Source: Haloechinothrix sp033042135
Lineage (GTDB): Bacteria; Actinomycetota; Actinomycetes; Mycobacteriales; Pseudonocardiaceae
Reading direction: 5' to 3'
NCBI RefSeq assembly: GCF_033042135.1
Contig: NZ_WBXM01000005.1
Span: 62,001-126,000, forward strand
DNA: 64,000 nt
The notes below the pieces were generated by a model, which was not told the origin of the DNA, did not search any database, and saw only the letters and a program-made list of their open reading frames with translations. A program made the position numbers and the translations under genes. This document shows, one piece after another, positions 17,894 through 25,935 of the stretch; within the stretch, counting starts at the first letter, position 1; each line of letters starts with the position of its first letter.

Positions 17894-19159
17894 GTGTCCT
17901 GGTCCCCGGTTCCGCTGCCCGAGCCACGGTTGCCGGGCTGGCAGCCGGACGGCTATGTCGAGCTGGTGGTCGGCACCGCACTGACGGCCTCGCGCGCGCA
18001 GCTGGCCGCCACCGTCACCCATACCGGGTTGCTGCTGTCGTGTTGCGGGTTCGAGGCCGCATCGGACCAGGTGATCGACACGTGGTGGCGCGCGACCGGC
18101 GGGCAGGTCGGCGAGCTGCACACCGACGCGGTATCCACCAGGGCGCTCACCGTGCAGCTCGCCAACCGGACCGACCGCCCAGGCTGGGCGCGCGAGCTGC
18201 CACCGCCCGACCTCGACGCCGTCGAGCGCGATCACCAGCGCTATCTCGCGCGGGAACGGGCCGACGTCGCGGAGGGGGCCGAGGGTGCCGTTGCGGACGG
18301 AGATCGGGACGAGCGCGCCGGGGACGACGTCGCGGGCGCGCTCGCAGGTCTCGCGCGCGACATCGCCGCGGCGGAGGGCGGGATCACGCCTGCCGATCCG
18401 CTCAGGGCGGCTGCGCGGGAAGCGGACGAGGCCGCTCGCGGCGGTGACGGCGCAGCCACGGACGCTGCCCTGCGACGCTGGTGCGAGCTCGCGCGGCAGC
18501 GGACGTGGCCTCCGGTGGCCATGCTCGGCGCCTGCCGCTCACTGGCGCCGATGCTGCGCGACGGCGCGCTCGCGGGGTCGCTCGGGGTCGACCACGACTG
18601 GGCGCAGCGCTGCGCCGGGGAGTTGCAGGCCGCGATCCGGCAGCGGTACCCGAGGGACGAGATCGACCGCTCCGGCGGGCGTGGCATGCGCGAACTCCTC
18701 GAAGAGATACTGGCAATGCGCGGCCACCCTGACCTTCCCGCCGCCCCGCTACCCGCGCCGGCGCCACCCGCCGCCGTCAGCGCGGCCGAACGCCGGTTGC
18801 GCCTCCAGCTTCCCCCCGACTACCGGGAGTTCCTGCTGACCAGCGACGGCCTACCCGCCGATGTCGCCTTTCCCCGGATGCTCGGCGCGGCCGAACTGCG
18901 CCCAAGAGCCGAGCGCGGGGTGGTGCCGGTGAGCGAGCCCGCACCGCTCACCGCAGCGCTGGTGCTGCTGGTGGACATCACGCTCGCGGCAGGCGGCACC
19001 GGCGCCCGTGACGTGCCCGCCGAGATCCGACGGGTGGCGAGCGGGGCAAGTGGCTGGCGCGCCATCGAGTACGACCCCGAGCTCGGTTCGACCGTCTACG
19101 CGAGCTTCCGCGAACTACTGGAGGGGCACCTGCACCTGCTGCGGCGCTCCCGCGGGTGA
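17894..19159 (+). CDS. SUKH (SMI1/KNR4)-domain protein with a novel N-terminal region
   Basis: The 421-residue product has a C-terminal SMI1/KNR4-like fold: AERRLRLQLPPDYREFLLTSDGLP near residue 300 is the typical entry helix and turn, and the end (SFRELLEGHLHLLRR) matches the closing helix. Residues 1-130 resemble no family I know (LPGWQPDGYVELVVG, VSTRALTVQLANR). A linker rich in Ala, Asp and Glu follows. SUKH domains occur in immunity proteins of contact-dependent toxin systems and in housekeeping proteins; no toxin is adjacent, and the tight coupling to pepA suggests a non-immunity role. Confidence 0.7.
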   Translation: MSWSPVPLPEPRLPGWQPDGYVELVVGTALTASRAQLAATVTHTGLLLSCCGFEAASDQVIDTWWRATGGQVGELHTDAVSTRALTVQLANRTDRPGWARELPPPDLDAVERDHQRYLARERADVAEGAEGAVADGDRDERAGDDVAGALAGLARDIAAAEGGITPADPLRAAAREADEAARGGDGAATDAALRRWCELARQRTWPPVAMLGACRSLAPMLRDGALAGSLGVDHDWAQRCAGELQAAIRQRYPRDEIDRSGGRGMRELLEEILAMRGHPDLPAAPLPAPAPPAAVSAAERRLRLQLPPDYREFLLTSDGLPADVAFPRMLGAAELRPRAERGVVPVSEPAPLTAALVLLVDITLAAGGTGARDVPAEIRRVASGASGWRAIEYDPELGSTVYASFRELLEGHLHLLRRSRG

Positions 19160-19190
19160 CCCCCTGACATGTGGTGGTACTGGCCGCCCG

Positions 19191-19559
19191 CTAGCTGTCC
19201 TCCTGGCGTCGCCTGCGCCGCTGCATGATCCGCTGCCGCTCGGTATAGTCCCGCATCCGCTGCGGGTATCCCACCTTGGAGACCTCGTACACCGGCATCG
19301 CGCGTTCGTGGCCGAACTTCTGGGCGGCGTCCAGGCTGCCGATCCTGCGACGTGTCCACTCACCGTCATGGGCGATCAGCACCACGGTGGTCTCGGTGAT
19401 CCGGGTGGCCGGTTCCACGAACGCCTCGACACCGCGCCGCTGCGCGGCCCACTCGTCGAGATGCGCGATGTCCTCGGAGTCCGATTTGGCGGCCTTGCCC
19501 GCCACCCCCGCAGTCCGGCCCGACCTGCGACGCCTGCGAAACGCGTCGAATAGACCCAC
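19191..19559 (-). CDS. Conserved hypothetical protein, 122 aa
   Basis: This is a small, very basic protein starting VGLFDAFRRRRR and ending in an Arg-rich helix (RQRIMQRRRRRQEDS). The middle, with TTVVLIAHDGEWTRRRIG and AMPVYEVSKVGYPQRMRDY, looks like a compact alpha/beta domain. I do not recognise the family. The GTG at 19559 is preferred because MGLFDAF-type starts are common for such proteins; the frame continues upstream without sense. It faces the SUKH gene tail to tail (31 bp) and is divergent from lpd. Confidence 0.6.
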   Translation of the reverse strand: MGLFDAFRRRRRSGRTAGVAGKAAKSDSEDIAHLDEWAAQRRGVEAFVEPATRITETTVVLIAHDGEWTRRRIGSLDAAQKFGHERAMPVYEVSKVGYPQRMRDYTERQRIMQRRRRRQEDS

Positions 19560-19756
19560 GCGACACCACCTCAGTTCCAGTCGATCCACTACGCCACGGC
19601 TGGTTCCCCCGCCGCGGCAGGCCAACCGGCACGCGCGGTAACGGCTCCGTACCGTCGCCGTACCTGTTCCCATTATCACCACGATCTTTCCCCTGTTGGT
19701 CACGCGCACCCGCGGGTAACTCGCTACGGTGGCAACGGGAGTGACAAGATGATGTA

Positions 19757-19787
19757 TGCCACCGGTCACACGGCAGCACCGGTGGCA
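19757..19787. promoter_or_regulatory. Inverted repeat ahead of lpd
   Basis: TGCCACCGGT (19757-19766) is exactly complementary to ACCGGTGGCA (19778-19787) across an 11-base loop. It ends 53 bp before the lpd start, inside the divergent region with the 122-aa gene. It could be an operator or a leader hairpin. Confidence 0.4.
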
Positions 19788-19840
19788 GGGAGGACGAGTC
19801 GACGTCTTCAACTGCACAGCCTGCACAAGGAGAGTACGAA

Positions 19841-21214
19841 GTGTCTGATCATTCCGCTGACCTGGTGATCCTTGGTGGCGGATCGGGCGGTTATGCCGCA
19901 GCATTCCGTGCGGCCGAGCTGGGCCTGTCCGTGACCCTTATCGAGAAGGACAAGCTCGGAGGGACGTGTCTGCACCGCGGGTGCATTCCCACCAAGGCCC
20001 TGCTCCACTCCGCCGAGATCGCCGATGCGGCACGGGAGGCCGATCAGTTCGGGGTGAAGGCCTCCCTGGAGGGCGTCGACATCGCCGGGGTCAACAAGTA
20101 CAAGGACGGCATCGTCAACCGCCTGTACAAGGGCCTGCACGGATTGGCGAAGGCGCACAACGTCACCTTCGTCGAAGGCAGTGGCACCTTCGTGGGCAAC
20201 AACACCGTCGAGGTGGATGGCACCCGCTACACCGGAACGAACGTGCTGCTTGCCACCGGCTCCTATTCCAAGACGTTACCGGGCCTGGAACTGGGCGGCA
20301 GGGTCGTCGCCAGCGAGCAGGCACTCACCCTCGACTACGTTCCCGAGCGCGTCGTGGTGCTCGGCGGGGGCGTGATCGGGGTGGAGTTCGCCAGCGTCTG
20401 GGCATCGTTCGGAGCCGACGTGACGATCGTCGAGGCACTGCCCCGGCTCGTACCCGCCGAGGACGAGTTCGCGTCGAAGCAACTCGAGCGCGCGTTCCGG
20501 CGACGCAAGATCGGTTTCAAGACCGGCGTGAAGTTCACCGGGGCCACCCAGGACGACAACGGCGTGCAGGTCTCGCTGGAGACCGGCGAGACGCTGGAGG
20601 CCGATCTGCTGCTCGTGGCCGTCGGGCGGGGACCGAACACGGCAGGCCATGGCTTCGCCGAGGCCGGGGTGGCCATGGAGAACGGTTTCGTGACCACCGA
20701 CGAACGGCTGCGGACGAACCTGCCAGGGGTCTACGCTGTCGGCGACATCGTCGCCGGGTACCAGCTGGCGCATCGCGGATTCGCGCAGGGGATTTTCGTG
20801 GCCGAGGAGATCGCGGGGCAGCAGCCGCAGCCGATCGACGAGGCCGGTATCCCCCGCGTGACCTACTGCCGCCCTGAGGTCGCCTCGGTCGGGTTGTCGG
20901 AGGACCAGGCTCGCGAGCGGTACGGGCCGAACGTCACCTCGTTCACCTACGACCTCAGCGGCAACGGAAGGAGCCAGATCCTCAAGACCTCGGGCGCGGT
21001 CAAGGTGATCCAGGCCCCCGACGGCCCCGTCGTGGGATTGCACCTGGTCGGGGACCGCGTCGGTGAGCTGATCGGCGAGGCCCAGCTGATCTACAACTGG
21101 GAGGCGTTCCCCGCAGATGTGGCGCCGTTGATCCACGCGCACCCGACCCAGACCGAAGCGCTCGGCGAGGCGCATCTCGCGCTGGCCGGGAAGCCACTGC
21201 ACGTTCACAGCTGA
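19841..21214 (+). CDS. lpd: Dihydrolipoamide dehydrogenase (E3)
   Basis: This FAD enzyme re-oxidises the lipoyl arms of 2-oxoacid dehydrogenase complexes with NAD+. The 457-residue product has the FAD motif GGGSGGYAAAFRAAELG, the redox-disulfide motif GGTCLHRGCIPTK, the NAD fold GGGVIGVEFASVW, and the C-terminal catalytic HAHPTQTEALGEAH. His where Asn is common in the disulfide motif is a minor variant. The GTG at 19841 follows AAGGAG. It is transcribed with the E2 gene 163 bp downstream, placing E3 and E2 together. Confidence 0.96.
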   Translation: MSDHSADLVILGGGSGGYAAAFRAAELGLSVTLIEKDKLGGTCLHRGCIPTKALLHSAEIADAAREADQFGVKASLEGVDIAGVNKYKDGIVNRLYKGLHGLAKAHNVTFVEGSGTFVGNNTVEVDGTRYTGTNVLLATGSYSKTLPGLELGGRVVASEQALTLDYVPERVVVLGGGVIGVEFASVWASFGADVTIVEALPRLVPAEDEFASKQLERAFRRRKIGFKTGVKFTGATQDDNGVQVSLETGETLEADLLLVAVGRGPNTAGHGFAEAGVAMENGFVTTDERLRTNLPGVYAVGDIVAGYQLAHRGFAQGIFVAEEIAGQQPQPIDEAGIPRVTYCRPEVASVGLSEDQARERYGPNVTSFTYDLSGNGRSQILKTSGAVKVIQAPDGPVVGLHLVGDRVGELIGEAQLIYNWEAFPADVAPLIHAHPTQTEALGEAHLALAGKPLHVHS

Positions 21215-21259
21215 CCCAAGAAGCGACAGACCAGCACGAGAGTCCCATGCACACCAGTC

Positions 21260-21344
21260 GGGTTATTCGGCCACAGGGCGAGGGCAGCGAACCCAACAGC
21301 CCCGACCCGCAGGCGGGTGAACACCCGCAGGCGGCGAATAACCC
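21260..21344 (+). promoter_or_regulatory. Structured leader between lpd and the E2 gene
   Basis: GGGTTATTCG (21260-21269) pairs exactly with CGAATAACCC (21335-21344), enclosing about 65 bases that hold a second hairpin, GCGGGTG (21313-21319) with CACCCGC (21322-21328), and a repeated CCCGCAGGCGG. The structure ends about 33 bp before the E2 start. No T-run follows, so it is more like an RNA-processing or cis-regulatory leader than a classic terminator. Confidence 0.4.
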
Positions 21345-21377
21345 TCCGCTAACCAGAGCCTGAGGAGTCTGCAAGAG

Positions 21378-23159
21378 ATGGCCTTCTCCCTCACACTGCC
21401 GGAACTCGGCGAGAGCGTCACCGAAGGCACCGTCACCCGGTGGCTCAAGCAGGAGGGCGACCGCGTCGAGGTGGACGAACCCCTGCTGGAGATCTCCACC
21501 GACAAGGTCGACACCGAGGTCCCCTCCCCCGTCGCCGGTACCGTCACCCGGATCGTCGCCACGGCGGACACGACCGTCGAGGTCGGGTCCGAGCTCGCGG
21601 TCATCGACGACGGTTCCGGCGGCGATGCCGCGCCCGCGAGCCAGGGCGGGCAGGCTGCCGAGCAGTCGCAGGAGCAACCCGCCCAGCAAGCGGCCGCGCC
21701 GCCGGAACCGGAGCCCACGCCGGCCGCCGCCCAGCAAGCCCCCGCCCAACAGGCGAGCCAAGGGACGCCGGTGACCCTGCCCGAGCTGGGTGAGAGCGTC
21801 ACCGAAGGCACCGTCACCCGGTGGCTCAAGCAGGTCGGCGACCGCGTCGAGGTGGACGAACCCCTGCTGGAGATCTCCACCGACAAGGTCGACACCGAGG
21901 TCCCCTCCCCCGTCACCGGTACCGTCCTGGAGATCACCGCGGAGGCGGATCAGACGGTGGAGGTGGGCTCGCAGCTCGCCGTGATCGGTGACGGCGCACC
22001 GGCGGGGGGCGGCGCGCCGCCTCAGCAGCCCGCCCAACAGGAGCAACCGCCGCCCCAGCAGGCTCCCGAGCAGACCGTTGGCCAGCCGCAGCAAGCGCAA
22101 CCCGAACAGCCCGCACCGGGCACCGCCCAACAAGCCCAGCGGCAGGAACCGACCCCTGCCCCGAGTAACGGCGAGGTGACGACCGCGGACGGGGCTGGGA
22201 CCGAAACACCGTACGTCACCCCCCTGGTCCGCAAACTCGCCGCGGAACACGGCATCGACCTGAACGCCGTCCAGGGCAGCGGCGTCGGTGGGCGCATCCG
22301 CAAGCAGGACGTCATGGCCGCGGTCGAGGCGAAGCAGCAGCGCGAGGCCGCGGCCCAGCCTGCGGAGCCGCAGGCCGCGACCCAGCAGGCGGCGGCCCCG
22401 GCCGCACCGGCGCCCGCAGCCCCGGACACGTCCGGGCTGCGCGGGAGTACGCAGAAGGCCAATCGCGTCCGGATGACCATCGCCAAGCGGACCAGGGAGT
22501 CGCTGCAGACGTCGGCTCAGCTGACGCAGGTACACGAGGTGGATGTCACCGCGATCGCGCGGCTGCGGGACCGGGCCAAGGCCTCGTTCCAGGAGCGGGA
22601 GGGGGTCAAGCTGACCTTCCTGCCGTTCTTCGCCAAGGCCACGGTGGAGGCGCTGAAGCAGCACCCGAACGTCAATGCCTACCTCGACGAGGAGGCGCAG
22701 CAGATCACCTACTTCGACGCCGAGCACCTCGCCGTGGCGGTCGACACCGATCGTGGGCTGATCTCGCCGGTGCTGCACAACGCGGGCGAACTGAACCTCG
22801 CCGGGCTGGCGGCGCGCATCGCGGACCTGGCTGACCGCACGCGCACCAACAAGATCAAGCCGGAAGAGCTGTCCGGTGGCACGTTCACCGTGACCAACCT
22901 CGGCAGCAACGGCGCCCTGTTCGACACGCCCATCATCAATCAACCCCAGTCCGGCATCCTCGGGGTCGGCTCGGTGGTCAAGCGTCCGGTCGTGGTCTCG
23001 GACAGCGAGAACGGCGACAGCATCGCCATCCGCTCCATGGCTTACCTTGCGCTGACCTATGACCACCGGTTGATCGACGGTGCGGATGCCGGGCGGTTCG
23101 TGACCACCATCAAGAAGCGGCTGGAGGAGGGCAACTTCGAAGCGGAGCTCGGCCTGTAG
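21378..23159 (+). CDS. sucB: Dihydrolipoamide acyltransferase (E2) with two lipoyl domains
   Basis: This is the core E2 subunit of a 2-oxoacid dehydrogenase, 593 residues. In order: lipoyl domain 1 (about 1-80, Lys in STDKVDTEV), an Ala/Gln/Pro-rich linker, lipoyl domain 2 (about 128-207, same motif), a second linker, a peripheral subunit-binding domain (about 276-317), and the catalytic acyltransferase domain ending with DHRLIDGADAGRF (catalytic His about 563). Although often called SucB, this two-domain protein in actinobacteria (DlaT, Rv2215) is the E2 of pyruvate dehydrogenase. With AceE and Lpd, both in this window, it would make the complete complex. Confidence 0.94.
   Translation: MAFSLTLPELGESVTEGTVTRWLKQEGDRVEVDEPLLEISTDKVDTEVPSPVAGTVTRIVATADTTVEVGSELAVIDDGSGGDAAPASQGGQAAEQSQEQPAQQAAAPPEPEPTPAAAQQAPAQQASQGTPVTLPELGESVTEGTVTRWLKQVGDRVEVDEPLLEISTDKVDTEVPSPVTGTVLEITAEADQTVEVGSQLAVIGDGAPAGGGAPPQQPAQQEQPPPQQAPEQTVGQPQQAQPEQPAPGTAQQAQRQEPTPAPSNGEVTTADGAGTETPYVTPLVRKLAAEHGIDLNAVQGSGVGGRIRKQDVMAAVEAKQQREAAAQPAEPQAATQQAAAPAAPAPAAPDTSGLRGSTQKANRVRMTIAKRTRESLQTSAQLTQVHEVDVTAIARLRDRAKASFQEREGVKLTFLPFFAKATVEALKQHPNVNAYLDEEAQQITYFDAEHLAVAVDTDRGLISPVLHNAGELNLAGLAARIADLADRTRTNKIKPEELSGGTFTVTNLGSNGALFDTPIINQPQSGILGVGSVVKRPVVVSDSENGDSIAIRSMAYLALTYDHRLIDGADAGRFVTTIKKRLEEGNFEAELGL
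21411..21545 (+). repeat. Lipoyl-domain coding repeat, copy 1
   Basis: This 135-bp segment is repeated 381 bp (127 codons) downstream with only three mismatches by eye. They change one Glu codon to Val and one Ala codon to Thr; all other codons, including third bases, are identical. Identity falls off sharply on both sides. Confidence 0.9.
21792..21926 (+). repeat. Lipoyl-domain coding repeat, copy 2
   Basis: This is the direct repeat of 21411-21545, in frame and encoding the lipoyl-lysine region of the second domain. The near-perfect DNA match suggests recent duplication or ongoing gene conversion. Confidence 0.9.
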
Positions 23160-23239
23160 GCGCTTCGGGTGTGGTGTCGCGCGGGTGGGCGCCGGGTCCC
23201 CGCCCACCCGCGCGGTTGCAACGCGGCGGAAAGGTGTCG

Positions 23240-24148
23240 ATGATGCGGGTACTGATCGCGGGATCGAGCGGTTTCATCGGCAGCGCGCTGACCACCGAGT
23301 TACGCGGTGCCGGGCACGAGGTTCGCACCCTGGTCCGTAGGCAGCCGGGCAACGTCGGCGGCGATACCGAGTACGCATGGGACCCGCCACGAGGCGCCCT
23401 CTCCTCGGAGGCTCTCGACGGTGTCGACGCGGTGGTCAACCTGTGCGGCGCCCCGCTGACGGGTCGGTGGAGCGAGGCCCGTAAGCAGCAACTACGCGAC
23501 AGCCGTATCGTGCCGACCGAGGTACTGGCCGAGGCGGTCGCCGAGCACGGCGTCCCTAGCCTGATCAATGCCTCGGCCGTCGGTTACTACGGCGACACCG
23601 GTGACACGCTCGTCGACGAGTCGGCGGGCGCGGGCAGCGGGTTCCTCGCCGAGTTGTGCGCGGACTGGGAGCAGGCCACCCGGCAGGCGCAGCGAGCGGG
23701 AGCGCGTGTCGTGCGGCTGCGCACCGGGATCGTCCTGGGCAGCGACGGCGGTTTGCTCCGCGTGCTCAAGCCGCTGTTCTCGCTCGCGCTCGGCGGGCGG
23801 CTCGGCGCGGGCGAGCAGTACATGCCCTGGATCAGCCTGACCGACCAGATCGCGGCGATCCGCTATGCCGTCGAGCACGCCGAGGTGTCCGGTCCTGCCA
23901 ACCTGTCCGCTCCGAACCCGGTGACCAACGCCGAGTTCACTCGGGCGCTCGGCCGGGCAGTGCACCGGCCCGCCCCCTGGGTGGTGCCGTCGTTCGCGTT
24001 GCGAATGGCGCTCAGTGAAGCCGCCGACGAGATGGCCTTGGTCAGCCAGCGCGCCGTGCCTGCGGCGTTACGCTCGGCTGGTTTCTCATTTACCCATACC
24101 GAGCTGGACGCGGCACTGGTCGACGAGCTCGCGGGCAGCCGAGGGTGA
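23240..24148 (+). CDS. TIGR01777-family NAD(P)-binding epimerase-like protein
   Basis: This is a 302-residue Rossmann-fold protein of the extended SDR class (TIGR01777, also found as Rv2216). It has an N-terminal nucleotide loop GSSGFIGSAL, the conserved NLCGAPLTGRWSEARKQQLRDSR, SAVGYYGDTGD at the active-site region, and a C-terminal DUF1731-like segment. Its substrate is unknown. The start at 23240 follows GGAAAGG; a GTG two codons earlier is possible. It lies between the E2 gene and lipB, a conserved order that suggests a link to lipoate-dependent metabolism without proof. Confidence 0.88.
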   Translation: MMRVLIAGSSGFIGSALTTELRGAGHEVRTLVRRQPGNVGGDTEYAWDPPRGALSSEALDGVDAVVNLCGAPLTGRWSEARKQQLRDSRIVPTEVLAEAVAEHGVPSLINASAVGYYGDTGDTLVDESAGAGSGFLAELCADWEQATRQAQRAGARVVRLRTGIVLGSDGGLLRVLKPLFSLALGGRLGAGEQYMPWISLTDQIAAIRYAVEHAEVSGPANLSAPNPVTNAEFTRALGRAVHRPAPWVVPSFALRMALSEAADEMALVSQRAVPAALRSAGFSFTHTELDAALVDELAGSRG

Positions 24149-24239
24149 CATCGGGGTGGGGCGTACCGATCGACGTTGACCCGGCTCAGGTACCACCGCA
24201 GCCAGACGGGCAGGCACACGAAGGGAGTAGTCTCGGATC

Positions 24240-24992
24240 GTGACTTCTGCACAGCACAGTTGCCGCGAGTCGACCGATCCCGTCGCGGTACGGGAACTCG
24301 GCACCATCGAGTACACCGAGGCCTGGGAATTGCAGCGCAAGCTCGCCACCGCGCGAGCCGCGGGCGGTGACGACACCCTGCTGCTGCTCGAGCACCCGTC
24401 CGTCTACACCGCGGGCAAGCGCACCGAGGACAGCGAGCGCCCGACCGACGGGACCCCGGTGATCGACGTCGACCGGGGCGGCAAGATCACCTGGCACGGG
24501 CCGGGGCAGCTCGTCGGTTACCCGATCGTCAAGCTGGCCGATCCCATCGACGTCCTGCACTACGTGCGGCGCCTCGAAGAGGCCATGATGGCGGTGTGCG
24601 ACCGGTTCAGGGTGCATACCGGACGGGTGGACGGCAGGAGCGGCGTGTGGCTGCCCGGCGACGAGCGGGGACCGGAACGCAAGATCGCGGCGATCGGTAT
24701 CCGGGTACAGCAAGGCGTCACGATGCACGGGTTCGAGCTGAACTGCGATGCCGATCTGGCGGCGTTCGGCCGCATCGTGCCGTGCGGTATCAGCGACGCC
24801 GGGGTGACCTCGCTGTCGGCCGAGGTCGGCCGCGACGTCACCGTGGCCGAGGTGCTGCCGATGGCTCAGGAAGCGGTACTCGCCGCGCTGGACGGCACGC
24901 TGCCCGTGGACGACTCGCGGTGGCTGGAGCGCACGGCCGCGCGCTCGGCCCCGCAAGCACCGGGGGTCACCTTCGCGTTCCCGGACAGCTGA
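24240..24992 (+). CDS. lipB: Octanoyl-[ACP]:protein N-octanoyltransferase
   Basis: LipB moves octanoate from acyl carrier protein to lipoyl domains, the first step of lipoylation. The 250-residue product has RGGKITWHGPGQLVGYP near residue 80, the catalytic Lys in ERKIAAIGIR and the catalytic Cys182 in IVPCGISD. It starts with GTG. The expected partner lipA, which usually follows directly, is absent; a minus-strand TetR gene comes next. Its neighbours E2 and lpd are its likely clients. Confidence 0.95.
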   Translation: MTSAQHSCRESTDPVAVRELGTIEYTEAWELQRKLATARAAGGDDTLLLLEHPSVYTAGKRTEDSERPTDGTPVIDVDRGGKITWHGPGQLVGYPIVKLADPIDVLHYVRRLEEAMMAVCDRFRVHTGRVDGRSGVWLPGDERGPERKIAAIGIRVQQGVTMHGFELNCDADLAAFGRIVPCGISDAGVTSLSAEVGRDVTVAEVLPMAQEAVLAALDGTLPVDDSRWLERTAARSAPQAPGVTFAFPDS

Positions 24993-25026
24993 CGCCCGGT
25001 CGTGGCGGCAGGCTCGGCGGTCGGGC

Positions 25027-25740
25027 TCAGGTTTCCTCGCCTGCGACCTTGTTCTTGATCTTGCCGGCGATCGCGGAGGGCGTCTTCTTCCGCCGCCCGC
25101 AGGCGTCGCGTGATCGTGGCTGCTTCGCTACCTCGGCCGAGGCGCCTGCCCGGATCAGGATCTGCGTGATGACCTCCTCGGTCTGCGCGCTGACCTCTTT
25201 GGGATCCGATGAGCTCGCGATCGCCGATGCCGCCGCGGACAGCGCGCCGAACACCAACCTGGAGGTGATCTCCACCGGGCTCGGGATCAGCTCCCCTGCC
25301 TCGACCAGGTCGTTGACGATCGACCGCACCACCCCGTAGCTGTAGTGGCTCTCGGCCTCGCGCCACCGCTCGGCCCCCATGACCACCGGCGCCTCGTGGA
25401 TGACGATGCGCTGGTATTCCGGTTCGAGGCAGATATCGAGAAAGGTCCGCAGACCCTCGACGGCACGCTCCCACGGTGCGCCGTCACCTTCGGTCACGGC
25501 CGTGAGTTTGCTGTGCACCCGCCGTTCGACGGCGTCGAACACGGCCTCGAACAACGCCTGCTTGCCGCTGAAATGGTGATACAGCGCTCCCTTGGTTACC
25601 CGGGCCCGTTTGGCGATCTCGTCCAGCGAGGTGCCCGCGTAACCGCGTTTGGTGAACAGCGCGGTCGCGCTGTCGACGAGCGCGTTGCGCGTGGATTCCG
25701 AGTACTCTAGCCGTCTGGACCTCACTGTCGTCACCCTCAC
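25027..25740 (-). CDS. TetR-family transcriptional repressor
   Basis: This is a 237-residue TetR regulator. The N-terminal helix-turn-helix reads SLDEIAKRARVTKGALYHHFSGKQALFEAVF (about residues 40-70). The effector domain has a C-terminal basic tail (AGKIKNKVAGEET). Three GTG codons within the first ten codons are possible starts (25740, 25734, 25725); I took the first. The gene is divergent from an unknown gene at 25936, and the space between holds an array of GTATGGCGC half-sites, its probable operator. The ligand cannot be read from the sequence. Confidence 0.88.
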   Translation of the reverse strand: MRVTTVRSRRLEYSESTRNALVDSATALFTKRGYAGTSLDEIAKRARVTKGALYHHFSGKQALFEAVFDAVERRVHSKLTAVTEGDGAPWERAVEGLRTFLDICLEPEYQRIVIHEAPVVMGAERWREAESHYSYGVVRSIVNDLVEAGELIPSPVEITSRLVFGALSAAASAIASSSDPKEVSAQTEEVITQILIRAGASAEVAKQPRSRDACGRRKKTPSAIAGKIKNKVAGEET

Positions 25741-25793
25741 ATCCTGACAAACCCAGCTCGCGCGGCGATCCGTGGTAGGTTGGACCCGGTGGT

Positions 25794-25854
25794 CCATACC
25801 GAGAGTATGGCGCAAACTCCGAGTATGGCGCACGTCACGAGTGGCGCGCCATAC
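25794..25854. promoter_or_regulatory. Operator array of GTATGGCGC half-sites
   Basis: GTATGGCGC occurs at 25805-25813 and again at 25823-25831, an 18-bp step, and its exact inverse GCGCCATAC is at 25846-25854. A shorter inverse CCATAC at 25794-25799 pairs with the first copy (CCATAC-N5-GTATGG). The array sits 54 bp upstream of the TetR start and 81 bp upstream of the divergent gene, so one regulator could control both. Confidence 0.65.
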
Positions 25855-25935
25855 CCTTACACAACGGGGGAATGAGCACTCCCGCGCCACAGCCACGCGG
25901 GAGTCGCCGGGCATCAGCCGGAAGGAGACGAGGCC

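Noticed and set aside
21290..21345. A rho-independent terminator between lpd and the E2 gene
   Set aside because: The inverted repeats are far apart and no T-run follows; the two genes are expected to be co-transcribed.
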